The position numbers were made by a program, and so were the translations under genes. The notes beneath the pieces are model-generated. The model saw only the letters and a program-made list of their open reading frames with translations. It was not told the DNA's origin and made no database searches. Below, in pieces: positions 41,805-51,200 of a stretch of DNA of 64,000 nucleotides. The stretch comes from Erwinia aphidicola. Lineage in GTDB: Bacteria; Pseudomonadota; Gammaproteobacteria; Enterobacterales; Enterobacteriaceae. The DNA lies in NCBI RefSeq assembly GCF_024169515.1, contig NZ_JAMKCQ010000001.1, forward strand, positions 1,550,001-1,614,000, in the 5' to 3' direction. How positions within the stretch are numbered: position 1 is the first letter of the stretch; each line of letters begins with the position of its first letter.

Positions 41805-42005
41805 CTACCCCTTTTTTTGCAATGCGCCCAATTCGGTCAGTAATGGCCAGCGCTGATAAATTGCGGCCAGCCTTTCCTGACGGGCAATATCGATATAGCG
41901 AAACGCGGTTAACGCAAAAGCCTCACCCAGTGCGCTAATGTCATCGGGCGGTTCGTGGCCAGGGATTTTCCCAGATTGCTGATTTTTATTCGGCATGGCG
42001 GTCAT
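41805..42005 (-). CDS. bcsR: BcsR (YhjR)
   Basis: A 66-residue protein matching E. coli BcsR over ALGEAFALTAFRYIDIARQERLAAIYQRWPLLTEL. The conserved end is LAA..-RWPLLAEF in E. coli. BcsR binds BcsQ and is required for cellulose synthesis. No strong ribosome-binding site is visible for either ATG (42005 or 41996). It is the first gene of the minus-strand operon and divergent from bcsE, the intergenic region being 168 bp. Confidence 0.9.
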   Translation of the reverse strand: MTAMPNKNQQSGKIPGHEPPDDISALGEAFALTAFRYIDIARQERLAAIYQRWPLLTELGALQKKG

Positions 42006-42173
42006 TATGTCGGATTATCCGCACGGATTAATAGGATTTCATCACATAACGATTCCATCAATGATTCACTGGAATGGTTTACGATGTAATGTATATTTAC
42101 GGGATTAGAATTGGTACGGAAATCTTTATCCGACCTGCCATTATGCTGGATTACCCCTGGTGCGAAAAATCTT

Positions 42174-43721
42174 ATGACGATTTCATTTAGCTTAGGGCTG
42201 GGTCAGGTCCAAAATGAATTAGTGCTGATGCAACCGCCAGGCTGCTACTGGGTAACGGTAAACCGTCAGGAAGATGCACGCACTCTGGCACGTCAGACTA
42301 TCGCGACTCAGACGGCCGTGACGCTGATCGCCACCCCTGAGAAACCCCAGTCTCTGCTGGTTCCAGACCCTGCCAGCGGCCCGAACACCATCCCGCTGTT
42401 TTCCCTGCCCGCTACTCAGCAAGCCCTGCTTAATTTGGGCGAAGATTTATCGCGCGCTTTAGCCAACAAGCCACGATTCTTGTTATTTTTTACCGCATTT
42501 AGCAGCTGGGAAAAAATAACACCTGAAGAATTAAACAGCTGGCTGAAGGGAATGCAAAAGTGGTTAGCCTCGCGACAGTCAACAATGTTGATTATCACTT
42601 ACGGTTCCGGCGTTAATCACCTGCGAAATGATTTACAAACCCGCTATCGTCATTTAGACGGACTTTCACATCTGGAATGGCAGCAGGATAGCTGGAATTA
42701 CCGAATTAACTGGTGGTGTAATAAAAGTGGCATGCTGGCCGACCGCGCATTACGCCTTGAATTACAGCAGGATTGCTTCACTCAGATTAGCGATTCGGAG
42801 CAAAATAGCCCGTTAACCTTAAATGATGAGCATCTGTACCTGGCCGAAAAAGGGGTGCTGGAGGGCGCGCCGCCGCTCTCCAGCGCCTGGACGCTGTTCG
42901 ACGATAACGGCCAGCTGGCCAGCCGCGCTCAGCAGGCCAGCGCCGCCACGGTGATCTTTAACCTGCACCACAGTGACCAGATCGCCCAGCTTGCCGCAGA
43001 CATTCATAACCTGCGGCGCACGCGCGGCAGCGGGCTGAAAATCGTGGTGCGCGAGATGCACACCGCGCTGCGCAACAGCGATGAGCGCCTGCTGCTGGCC
43101 TGCGGCGTAAACGCGATTGTGCCGCTAAACGCCGCGATGTCGCGCTTTCTCACCACGCTGGAAGGCTTGCAGGGGCAGCGCTATAACCGCCACGTGCCGG
43201 CCGACCTGAGCGTACTGCTGAAATCGATGCAGCCATTGCAGGAGAAAGGCTACCTGCCGCTGGAGCACTTCTGCCGCTCGGTAACGCGCCTGATCGGCAA
43301 CACCGTGCTGCCGCAGGACGGCAAAGGGCTACTGGTGGCGCTGCGCCCGGTGCCGGAGCTGAACCCGGAGCAGGCGCTGACGCTGTGCAAGCCGCGCCGC
43401 TTCGGTGACCTGGTGACGCGCATCGGCGACCGCCTGTACCTGTTCCTCTCCTCGTGCCGCTACAACGACCTGGATACCGCGCTGAAATTTATCTTCCGCC
43501 TGCCGCCCGACGAGATCTTCACCAATCGCCTGGTGTGGTTTGAAGATCTGCAGATCCTGTCGGAAGTGCGGCAGATGGCCGGCACCACGCCCGGCGCCTG
43601 GCGCGATGCCCCTGCTGTGCAAGCCCCCCCTTCTGCTGCGGAACCGCAGGCCGCACCGCTGCGCCTGGTGCCGGAAGAGGTGACGCTTAACACCCCGGTG
43701 GACAAGGGCGATGCGCCATGA
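42174..43721 (+). CDS. bcsE: BcsE, c-di-GMP-binding (GIL domain) cellulose regulator
   Basis: A 515-residue protein using ATG 42174, chosen because FSLGLGQVQNEL aligns with the start of E. coli BcsE (FSIGISSLWDEL). The N-terminal half is a degenerate receiver/NTPase-like region; the LEGAPPLSSAWTLF and LLVALRPVPELNPEQALTLCKP segments are family signatures. The GIL I-site RFGD lies near residue 409. BcsE binds c-di-GMP and recruits BcsQR to the synthase. The C-terminus is Pro/Ala-rich. It overlaps bcsF by four bases. Confidence 0.94.
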   Translation: MTISFSLGLGQVQNELVLMQPPGCYWVTVNRQEDARTLARQTIATQTAVTLIATPEKPQSLLVPDPASGPNTIPLFSLPATQQALLNLGEDLSRALANKPRFLLFFTAFSSWEKITPEELNSWLKGMQKWLASRQSTMLIITYGSGVNHLRNDLQTRYRHLDGLSHLEWQQDSWNYRINWWCNKSGMLADRALRLELQQDCFTQISDSEQNSPLTLNDEHLYLAEKGVLEGAPPLSSAWTLFDDNGQLASRAQQASAATVIFNLHHSDQIAQLAADIHNLRRTRGSGLKIVVREMHTALRNSDERLLLACGVNAIVPLNAAMSRFLTTLEGLQGQRYNRHVPADLSVLLKSMQPLQEKGYLPLEHFCRSVTRLIGNTVLPQDGKGLLVALRPVPELNPEQALTLCKPRRFGDLVTRIGDRLYLFLSSCRYNDLDTALKFIFRLPPDEIFTNRLVWFEDLQILSEVRQMAGTTPGAWRDAPAVQAPPSAAEPQAAPLRLVPEEVTLNTPVDKGDAP

Positions 43722-43909
43722 CGCTGATGGACTGGGTGCAGATTGTCACTCTGCTGCTGCTGATCCTGCTGCTGCTCAAACCGCTATACGGCCGCTGGCT
43801 GCCGAAAAAATGGCGCGGGCTGCGGCACCGCGTGCTGCCGCCGCGCGCGTTGAAATATGAAGGCACGTGGCGGCGTAAAACTTCCGGGACGGACAGTAAA
43901 AAATCATGA
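43718..43909 (+). CDS. bcsF: BcsF, small membrane protein
   Basis: A 63-residue protein with one N-terminal TM helix (about 6-22, VQIVTLLLLILLLLKPL) and a basic cytosolic tail with LPPRALKYEGTWR. E. coli BcsF has the same size and layout and links BcsE to BcsG in the inner membrane. ATGA overlaps occur on both sides, so bcsEFG is one translationally coupled unit. Confidence 0.92.
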   Translation: MTLMDWVQIVTLLLLILLLLKPLYGRWLPKKWRGLRHRVLPPRALKYEGTWRRKTSGTDSKKS

Positions 43910-45552
43910 CCCTGCGTGACCCTTCTTCTGAGACTTCCCCTGGCCTGTGGCGCAACTGGCGCGGGCTGGGCGGCTGGAACCTCTATTTCCTGCTGAAATT
44001 TGCCCTGCTGTGGTTTGGCTACCTCAACTTCCACGCGCTGGCTAATCTGGTGTTTCTGGCGTGGCTGCTGCTGCCCTCGCCGAAGCTGCACCGTCTGCGC
44101 CACTGGGTCTCCGTGCCCCTCGGCATCGCGCTGCTGTGGCACGACACCTGGCTGCCGGGGCTTTCCAGCCTGCTCAGCCAGGGCAGCCAGCTGGCGGGCT
44201 TCTCCCCGGCTTATCTGCTCGACCTGCTGCAGCGCTTTATCAACTGGCAGATGATCGGCAGCGGCTTCGTGCTGATGGTGCTCTACCTGTTTGTTGCCCA
44301 GTGGCTGCGGGTGACGGTGCTGGTGTCACTGGCGCTGGTGTGGCTCAACGTGGTGAACCTGGCCGGGCCTTCCTTCGCCCTGCTGCCGGATAAAGCGGCT
44401 GCGCCGGTTGCCGTCGCAAGCAGTACGCCGGGGAATAATACCGTGGCCGCCAGCGGGCTGGATCAGTCCGCTGCCCCCACCAGCGCCAGCCTGACGGCGT
44501 ACCTGAACAGGTTTTATGAAACAGAGAAGCAGCGCGTCACCGCCTTCCCGGCGGCGCTGCCTGCCGATGCCGCGCCGTTCGATATTCTGGTGATCAACAT
44601 CTGCTCGCTGGCCTGGTCGGATATTGATTACGCCCGGCTGCGTAATCACCCGCTGTGGAAACATTTCGACCTGCTGCTGGATAACTACAATTCTGCCACC
44701 GGCTACAGCGGCCCGGCGGGCATCCGCCTGCTGCGCGCCAGCTGCGGGCAAAGCTCGCACAGCGATCTGTACAAGCCGGTAGATGCCCGCTGCTACCTGT
44801 TTGATAACCTGGCGCAGCTCGGCTTTAAGCCGCAGCTGATGCTGGACCATCAGGGGATTTTTGGCGGCTATTTGCAGGAGCTGCGCGAAGAGGGCAATTT
44901 ACAGGCACCGCTGATGTCGCAGGCCGGTATCTCGCACGAACTGACCTCCTTCGACGGCTCGCCGGTGTTTAACGATGCGCAGCTGATGCAGCGCTGGCTC
45001 GACGAACGCCAGAAAAGCGCCGACGCCCGCAGCGCCACCTTCTATAACCTGATCCCGCTGCACGACGGCACGCGCACGCTGGGCAGCAGCAAAACCGCGC
45101 CGTGGCAGCCACGGGCCAACACGCTGTTTGACCAGCTGGACGGCTTCCTGACTAACCTCGACAAGTCTGGCCGCCGGGTGATGGTGATTGTGGTGCCGGA
45201 GCACGGCGCAGCGCTGGAGGGTGACCGCATGCAGATGTCCGGCCTGCGCGACATCCCAAGCAGCAGCATTACCCACGTGCCGGTCGGGATTAAGTTTGCC
45301 GGGATGAAAGCGCCGCACCAGGCGACGCTAAACGTCAGCACCCCCACCAGCCTGCAGGCGATCTCCGAACTGGTCTCCCGCGTGGTCGACGGCCAGGTGT
45401 TCAACGCGCCGAACGTGAATATGGCCGCGCTGAGCGATAACCTGCCGCAGACGCCGGTAGTCTCGGAAAATGATAACGCGGTGGTGGTGATGTATCAGGG
45501 CAAGCCGTGGATTAGGTTGAACGGCGGCGACTGGGTGGCGTATCCGCAGTGA
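43906..45552 (+). CDS. bcsG: BcsG, cellulose phosphoethanolamine transferase
   Basis: A 548-residue inner-membrane protein with an N-terminal domain of about five TM helices (to about residue 160) and a periplasmic alkaline-phosphatase-like domain. Active-site elements are INICSLAWSD (metal-binding Cys, about 231), SATGYSGPAG (nucleophile Ser, about 263), a DHQG-containing strand and VPEHGAALEGDRMQM (about 433). BcsG adds phosphoethanolamine to glucosyl units of cellulose in E. coli. Length is close to the E. coli protein (559). It is the last gene of bcsEFG and is followed by REP-like repeats. Confidence 0.95.
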   Translation: MTLRDPSSETSPGLWRNWRGLGGWNLYFLLKFALLWFGYLNFHALANLVFLAWLLLPSPKLHRLRHWVSVPLGIALLWHDTWLPGLSSLLSQGSQLAGFSPAYLLDLLQRFINWQMIGSGFVLMVLYLFVAQWLRVTVLVSLALVWLNVVNLAGPSFALLPDKAAAPVAVASSTPGNNTVAASGLDQSAAPTSASLTAYLNRFYETEKQRVTAFPAALPADAAPFDILVINICSLAWSDIDYARLRNHPLWKHFDLLLDNYNSATGYSGPAGIRLLRASCGQSSHSDLYKPVDARCYLFDNLAQLGFKPQLMLDHQGIFGGYLQELREEGNLQAPLMSQAGISHELTSFDGSPVFNDAQLMQRWLDERQKSADARSATFYNLIPLHDGTRTLGSSKTAPWQPRANTLFDQLDGFLTNLDKSGRRVMVIVVPEHGAALEGDRMQMSGLRDIPSSSITHVPVGIKFAGMKAPHQATLNVSTPTSLQAISELVSRVVDGQVFNAPNVNMAALSDNLPQTPVVSENDNAVVVMYQGKPWIRLNGGDWVAYPQ

Positions 45553-45581
45553 TCGGCGTGGGGTTTGTCGGGGTGGGTTCA

Positions 45582-45612
45582 GGGCCGACCGCAAAAGAAG
45601 GTCGGCCCCTAC
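45582..45612. repeat. REP-like hairpin after bcsG
   Basis: GGGCCGACC/GGTCGGCCC is a perfect 9-bp stem with a nine-base A-rich loop, followed by CTAC. It lies 30 bases past the bcsG stop. A diverged copy of the tail of the next element follows at about 45633-45670. Confidence 0.85.
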
Positions 45613-45686
45613 CCAGGCAGGTAGCCCTACCCGGGGTGAGACGGTATTCAGTACCGGCGAGGCATATAGCACCAAACGGGATTTGC

Positions 45687-45757
45687 GTAGGGGTCGGGCA
45701 TGCCCGACCCGGGGTGAGCACGGAGCTCAGTACGGGCGAGGCATGCCTTCGCCCCCC
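45687..45757. repeat. Inverted REP pair, copy 1 (left of the NYN gene)
   Basis: GTAG heads GGGTCGGGCATGCCCGACCC; after a spacer with GAGCACGGAGCTC, a second stem GGGCGAGGC/GCCTTCGCCC follows. A near-identical 71-bp copy lies at 46693-46763 on the other side of the NYN gene. Confidence 0.85.
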
Positions 45758-45792
45758 AGGTTTAGCCTGATGCCACGTCTTTAACTATCGTG

Positions 45793-46479
45793 CTACCAAT
45801 AATCAGGCTTATCGGCTGGTTTTTTTCTTGTCGGTACGCGAGGAGGAAATTGATGGGCTATCAGCTCATCAATTTTTACATGCCGCCTTATCCAGTCACT
45901 GTGGTTTTTTAGAGAGCCAGGAACTCCACGATCTATACCTTCCCTGTGCGGCAGAATAATACCAACAGTAACCGCTGGGAAATCTTCTCTGATCGCTTTC
46001 AGTGCGGGTGTCATATCAGTATCCGCTGAGACAAGGACGATCTGTTCAGTGCATTGTGCGACATTCTTATTTCTCTGGCATGCGAGAAGTCGGTACATGC
46101 TTATGGCAATATTTACATCCGTTTCTTTCTCCTCAAGATCCCACACATCTACCTTATCGGTTCGGGATGCCTGAACTCCTTCTATATAGCGTGGAGCTTT
46201 ACCGCGATTAAGTCTGTGCCTGCCCAGGTTGACTATCACACCCTGCGCTTTCAGGGCACGGATATAAACATCTTGTGCCTCGGCTGACTGCTTCCCCCTG
46301 CTTGCAAGAGGGGGCAAAACGGGAGAGGTAAAGTAATTCACCTGCTGGGTTACAGAGGCTGGATTTTGTATCTTGCAGATATGAGCCAGCAGAGCGGGCA
46401 AATCTAGCCACTTGTAGGGTGTTCCGGCCAGCATACCGTAGAAGAGGTTGTATCCATCAACAAAAAAGGAGGTGCGCAT
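45793..46479 (-). CDS. NYN-domain (PIN-like) nuclease family protein
   Basis: A 228-residue protein with the NYN fold of the PIN-like RNase superfamily (LabA/DUF88 type). The acidic residues expected to bind metal lie in FVDGYNLFYG (residue 8), EKETDVNIAISM (about 119) and LVSADTDMTPAL (about 152). The C-terminus is basic (RVPTRKKPADK). Such proteins are predicted RNases and often occur in mobile or defence contexts. Its function here is unknown. The gene splits the two bcs systems and is flanked by near-identical inverted REP pairs. A terminator lies upstream, so it has its own transcription unit; AAGGAT is upstream of the ATG. Confidence 0.88.
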   Translation of the reverse strand: MRTSFFVDGYNLFYGMLAGTPYKWLDLPALLAHICKIQNPASVTQQVNYFTSPVLPPLASRGKQSAEAQDVYIRALKAQGVIVNLGRHRLNRGKAPRYIEGVQASRTDKVDVWDLEEKETDVNIAISMYRLLACQRNKNVAQCTEQIVLVSADTDMTPALKAIREDFPAVTVGIILPHREGIDRGVPGSLKNHSDWIRRHVKIDELIAHQFPPRVPTRKKPADKPDYW

Positions 46480-46505
46480 TTTTTCTTATCCTTAAGAAAC
46501 GAAAA

Positions 46506-46525
46506 AACCGGCGCGATGGCCGGTT
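46506..46525 (-). terminator. Intrinsic terminator downstream of the type I bcs operon
   Basis: On the minus strand AACCGGC-CATCGC-GCCGGTT is followed by TTTT. It lies between bcsZ and the NYN gene and would end the bcsOQABCDZ message. Confidence 0.75.
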
Positions 46526-46692
46526 CCTTCACCCCAACGGCCAGTGAACTTAATCGCTGCGTTCAGGGTTGAGTGGAATTTATTCTACTCAAATATGGAC
46601 CACAGTCAATGACAGTACATCATCGTCTTCGAAGATCTAACCATGCGGGCGAGGCATGCCGTGGCCCCTACAATAACCAGGTAACCTGAATC

Positions 46693-46763
46693 GTAGGGGT
46701 CGGGCATGCCCGACTCGGGTGAGCACGGGGCTCAGTACGGGCGAGGCAAGCCTTCGCCCCTAC
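46693..46763. repeat. Inverted REP pair, copy 2 (right of the NYN gene)
   Basis: The same element as at 45687-45757, in the same orientation, with a few substitutions and a CTAC end. A partial further copy (GCGGGCGAGGCATGCC...CCCCTAC) is at 46646-46672. Confidence 0.85.
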
Positions 46764-46774
46764 GAAAACCCGAT

Positions 46775-47788
46775 CTACCGGTCTTTCAGCGCCAGCCAGG
46801 TGAGCAGGTGCAGGCTGGAGGAGTAGTAATCTTCGCTGCTGTTAAGCTGGTCGTTGAGATAGCCGGTATCATCCAGCGTCAAATCACGCACTGCCAGCAG
46901 GCCGCCGGCCATATTGTACGGCGCTTTTTCGTTGCTCATCACATCAATCCACGCCGGGGTTTGCAGGCGCTGGAAGCTCATCCAGAAATGCTGGAACGGC
47001 ACCAGCTGCAGCGACTGCGGATCGTACCAGTGCAGATAGAGCGGAATGCGGATGGCATCGTAGCTGAAGCGCGGCGGCCAGGCGGTGGCCGGAGCCATGC
47101 TGCCGTCGGCGTTCAGCGCCACCCAGTCGAGCGGCAGGCCGCTGTCGCCGAAGCGCATCTCGGACAGCAGCTGCTGCCCGTCGCTGATGAGTTTGTTCCA
47201 CACTTGCAGATGACTGCGCGCGGCAAAATCACGCCACGCCGGGAAGATAAAGTAGGACGGATTGAGGATCACATAGCTGGTCTTGTTAAAGCCCTGCGCC
47301 CCAGGCAGCATAATGGTGCGCCCGGCATAGACGATCACATTGCGTTTGATAATCTCTTTTTGCAGGCGGTCGGAGGCCTGTAAGTAGCCGTTATCGCCCC
47401 ACTTATTGCCCGCCTTCAGCAGCGCCCAGGCGATCAGCACATCGCCATCGGAGGCGTTGTTGCGGTCGCTGACCGGGTCGCTGGCGTCGGGGATGTACTT
47501 CCAGTAGAACAGGCCGTTAGCCGGGTTGCTGAGGTTATTCTGCGTCCAGCGCCACAGGCTGTCGAAGCCGCTGCGGTCGTTGTACCAGACGGCCATCAGC
47601 ATCGCGAAGCCCTGGCCCTCGGTGTGGCTGACGTTTTTGTTACCGGTGTCCTGAATGCGGCCATCGGCGGTCATAAAACGGGTTTTAAAGGTGCTCCAGC
47701 CGTCCGCTGCACCGGCCTGGGATACGCCCAGCGCCAGTGCCAGCAGCAGCACGCTGGCCCTGAATATGGCAATCATAGTCATCCTCAT
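46775..47788 (-). CDS. bcsZ: Endo-beta-1,4-glucanase BcsZ (GH8)
   Basis: A 337-residue precursor with a signal peptide ending QAGAA near residue 28. The GH8 catalytic acid lies in [13 protein letters not shown] (Glu near residue 56) and the catalytic-base region in [15 protein letters not shown] (about 112-120). The protein is periplasmic, trims cellulose and is needed for normal cellulose output in several species. It is the last gene of the type I operon, overlapping bcsD by four bases (ATGA). No second bcsZ exists in the window, so it may serve both synthases. Confidence 0.95.
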   Translation of the reverse strand: MRMTMIAIFRASVLLLALALGVSQAGAADGWSTFKTRFMTADGRIQDTGNKNVSHTEGQGFAMLMAVWYNDRSGFDSLWRWTQNNLSNPANGLFYWKYIPDASDPVSDRNNASDGDVLIAWALLKAGNKWGDNGYLQASDRLQKEIIKRNVIVYAGRTIMLPGAQGFNKTSYVILNPSYFIFPAWRDFAARSHLQVWNKLISDGQQLLSEMRFGDSGLPLDWVALNADGSMAPATAWPPRFSYDAIRIPLYLHWYDPQSLQLVPFQHFWMSFQRLQTPAWIDVMSNEKAPYNMAGGLLAVRDLTLDDTGYLNDQLNSSEDYYSSSLHLLTWLALKDR

Positions 47789-48249
47789 GCCTGATAGCGG
47801 AAGCGCAGCGAGCTGTCGCCCGTCTCTTCCACACTCAGCGATACGCTATCGCTGCCACCCTGCCCGCGCAGCCAGCGGGCATACAGCCCCACCAGCACCG
47901 CGCCGAGCGCCAGGCGCCACTGGCGATCGCTCATCACGCCGTCGCCCGGCGGCAGCGCCAGATGATCGATAACGATCGCGCTGTCGCTCGGTTGCAGATC
48001 GACAAAGCCCCAGTTGAACTGTGCCAGTACGCGGTTGATCTGCCTTTCCAGGTCCGCCACGGTTGCCACCTCGCCCAGCGGGTAGCGGCTGGCAAGGTTG
48101 TCACCCATCTGGCGCAGAAACGCCTGGCTCTCCTGCTCGCCCGCATTGTTCAACATGCCGTTAATCATCACGCTCAGCAGATCAAACCAGCCGGGCTGAT
48201 ACTGCTGCTGACGATAATATTGCAGGGTACGATCCTGTAACTGACTCAT
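47785..48249 (-). CDS. bcsD: Cellulose synthase accessory subunit BcsD
   Basis: A 154-residue protein of the BcsD family found in type I bcs operons. It starts [21 protein letters not shown] and contains [25 protein letters not shown] and [21 protein letters not shown], typical of BcsD. In Komagataeibacter BcsD forms octameric rings that help align terminal complexes into crystalline ribbons. In enterobacteria it is thought to work with BcsO as a cytosolic scaffold. It starts two bases after bcsC and overlaps bcsZ. Confidence 0.9.
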   Translation of the reverse strand: MSQLQDRTLQYYRQQQYQPGWFDLLSVMINGMLNNAGEQESQAFLRQMGDNLASRYPLGEVATVADLERQINRVLAQFNWGFVDLQPSDSAIVIDHLALPPGDGVMSDRQWRLALGAVLVGLYARWLRGQGGSDSVSLSVEETGDSSLRFRYQA

Positions 48250-48251
48250 GC

Positions 48252-51200
48252 TTATTTGCCCCCCAGCATGTAGCGGAAGTAGAGTTGCGCGGTACTTTCG
48301 TTGTAGTCACCGAAGGTATCGTAGCCCACCTGGCCGCCGATGGTGACATCCTTGTTGATCTTGTAATCCGCACCCGCGTGCAGGTTGTACCCGATGCCGC
48401 TCTTGCTGCCGCCGCTGAAGTACGCTTCTTTGGCGTAGCCGGCGGTGACCGCATCTTCCAGCAGGGACTGATAGTCCGGGTTGTTCGGGAAGTAGGCGCT
48501 CTTATCCTGGGTATAAGACTGGTAACCGGCCGAGCCGCCCACTTTTACACTCAGGTCATCATAGGTCTGCGAGAAGTCCACCGGGAACGACACGCTGATG
48601 TAGTTCTGCGGGCTGAAGTAGCCGCCCTGACCATAGGTGAAGTTGCTGAGGTTCTTCGAGAAGTCCATCCAGCTGATATTGATACCGGTTTTCAGCTCGC
48701 GGTCACTGTAGTGGAACGGACGCACGTAGGCTCCCGCACTCCCCATCAGCGCGCTGTTGCTGGCAACGTTTTCGCCGATATAGCTGTAGCCGCCCCCGCC
48801 GAAGTAGAAGCCCGCATCGCCGTCGTCGTAGCTTAACAGCGCGTTACCGCCGTTTTTGGTCACCTGGCCCCAGCTCTTGCCGGAGTAGCTGTCTTTCACG
48901 CCCACGTAGGAGAGCAGGCTGTCGGTGACGGCGCGGCGCTCCCCGGTGAGGATCAGCGTCAGGTAATCCGTCAGCTTCGGCGCCCACTTCACGCCCCCCA
49001 CCATGGTGCTGAGATCCTGCCCCAGCGGGGTGCTGCCGAGGTCGATTTTGTAGCTGTCACCACTTAATGCCAGGTTCAGCTCAACACCGTTGGCGGTCTG
49101 CGAATCGGACGCGCTGTCGCTGGCGGTATCAACGTTAACCTTACGCGAGGAGGCCGCAAGGTATTTCGCCAGCGTGCTGTTGTTATTCAACGTTTGCAGA
49201 TTGCTCTGGCCGCCGTTGGTGAACGGGTTGTAGTCCGCGCTGTCGATGCCGCTGAGGTTGGTCAGCGCGGCGCCGACGCCCGGGTTAGCGGCATCAAACA
49301 CGGTTTTTTCCGCGGCGGTTAAGCCGCTGTAGTAAGCCTGCTCGTTCTTGATGTTCTGGATCAGGTTGCTGGTCGCCACGCTGGCCGCGCCGGTGCCGAG
49401 ACGGCGGAAGGCGTCGCCGCTGGCGCTGCCCGCGCTGAGCGTCATTGGCGTCACGGTGAAGTCAAAGCGCGCATCGCCAAGCGGTGAGCTTGACCAGGTG
49501 AGCGGCGCTTTGGCTTCGGTCAGCTTGCTCAGGCCATTTTCGCCATCGCGACCGCGGATCTGGATCCCGCCCTGCACCCAGGTGCCGGTATCCTTTTGCA
49601 GTTCGTCCATCATGGTGTCGATCTGGTGCAGCGTCTGGCTCTGCTGGGTGGCGACCTGCGTGCCGCCGCCCACCACGCTAACGCCGTCGATATCACGGTA
49701 GTCGCGCGCATCCGGCGACTGCTGCCACGGCATGGTATTGCCATACACCGATGGCGATTTACGTACCGACAGCGTGGTGCGGTTGATAAACGGGTTGTCG
49801 GCCAGCGTCAGGCCACCAATGCCCGCGCTGCTGCCCACCGTGCTGCCGTCGAGGCCAATCATCTTGCCCTTGGCGGTGCGCAGGTAGCTTAGCGCCTGGT
49901 TGTGGTCGCCTTCTGCTTCCGCGACGCGCGCCAGTAACAGCAGGCGTTGCGGGGAAGGTTCGCCCTGCAGACCGCTGGCGAGCGCACGCGCTTTTGGCAC
50001 GTCGTTCAGCGCCAGCGCGCTGTTGATCGCCCCTTCGCGCGCATCCTGGGTCGGCGTGTCGCGCGTCATCAGGTAGTCGTAGACCACCGCCGCTTCTTTG
50101 TTCATTTTTCCGGACTGATAGAGGCGCGCCATGGCGAACATCAGGTCGCTATTCTGCGGGTCTTTCTGCAATGCGCCGATCAGCTTGTCGTAGGCCGCCG
50201 CATACTGCTTACGCTCACGCAGGTCGTCGACTTCGTTGATCAGGCCGCCGTTGCGGATCCCCGCCAGCTGGGTGCTGGTGCTGCGCGCCTGCAGTTCCGG
50301 GTTGCTGAGGAAGGTTTGCGCCTCGGCATTCAGTCCGGCCTGGTTAAGCACCGCTACCTGGGCGGCGTAGTCGCCCGCGTTGCCCTGCACGCCGCGCTGC
50401 ATATTGTTACGCACCACGGCTACCGCGCTGGTCATATCACCCGCCTGCGCCAGCCCTTTCGCCAGGTTACCGGCATCGGCCGGGTTCGCTGGCGGATTAA
50501 CCGCCAGCGCCTTCAGGGTATTCGCCGCGGCGGCATTGGCACCCTGCGCCAGATACTGCTGGGCCACCGACATCTGCTGATTGAAATTAACGCGCTGGGC
50601 GAGGGTGCGCATCTCCGCATTCTGGCTGCGTGGCGGAATGCGCGACAGCAGGCTCTGCGCCTGCGCCCAGGCCCCGCTTTCGCTGGCAAACAGCGCCGCA
50701 GCGTAGACTTCGTTGCTGCTGGCGCCGTTGCGGAAGGCGGGCTGCATCACGCCAGCGGCCGCCGCGCTATCGCCCTGCTGCTGGTAGATACGCGCCAGGT
50801 CGAGGCGCAGCCAGCCATCGTTCGGGAAGCGCTGCATGCCCTGATGCAGAATGCTGATGGCGCGCTGCGGATTGCCCGCCGCCAGCGCCTGTTTGGCATC
50901 ACGACGCACGGGATCGCTGGTCGCCACCGGGCGCGGCGTCACCGCTTCGCGCACGCTGGCTGGCAGGGAGGCCAACAGCGTATTGGCTTCGGCGGTGTTG
51001 CCCTTCTGGCGCAGCACGTAGAACAGCCCCTCTTTCGCCGGGCGGTTATTGGCGTCGCTCGCCAGCACGTCGCGGTAGGTCTGTTCAGCCTGATCGAGCT
51101 GGTTATTGCGGCGCAGCACGTCGGCACGGAACAGCTTCGCCGCCACGCCTTTCTCGCCTGCGGCCTGGGTTAGCGGCGCGCTGAGGCTCAGCGCCTGAGC

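Noticed and set aside
45549..45770. 73-codon plus-strand ORF after bcsG
   Set aside because: It is made up of REP-like repeats and lacks a start signal.
49947..51173. Plus-strand ORF of 408 codons opposite the type I bcsC
   Set aside because: Antisense to the TPR region; repetitive coding explains the long open frame.
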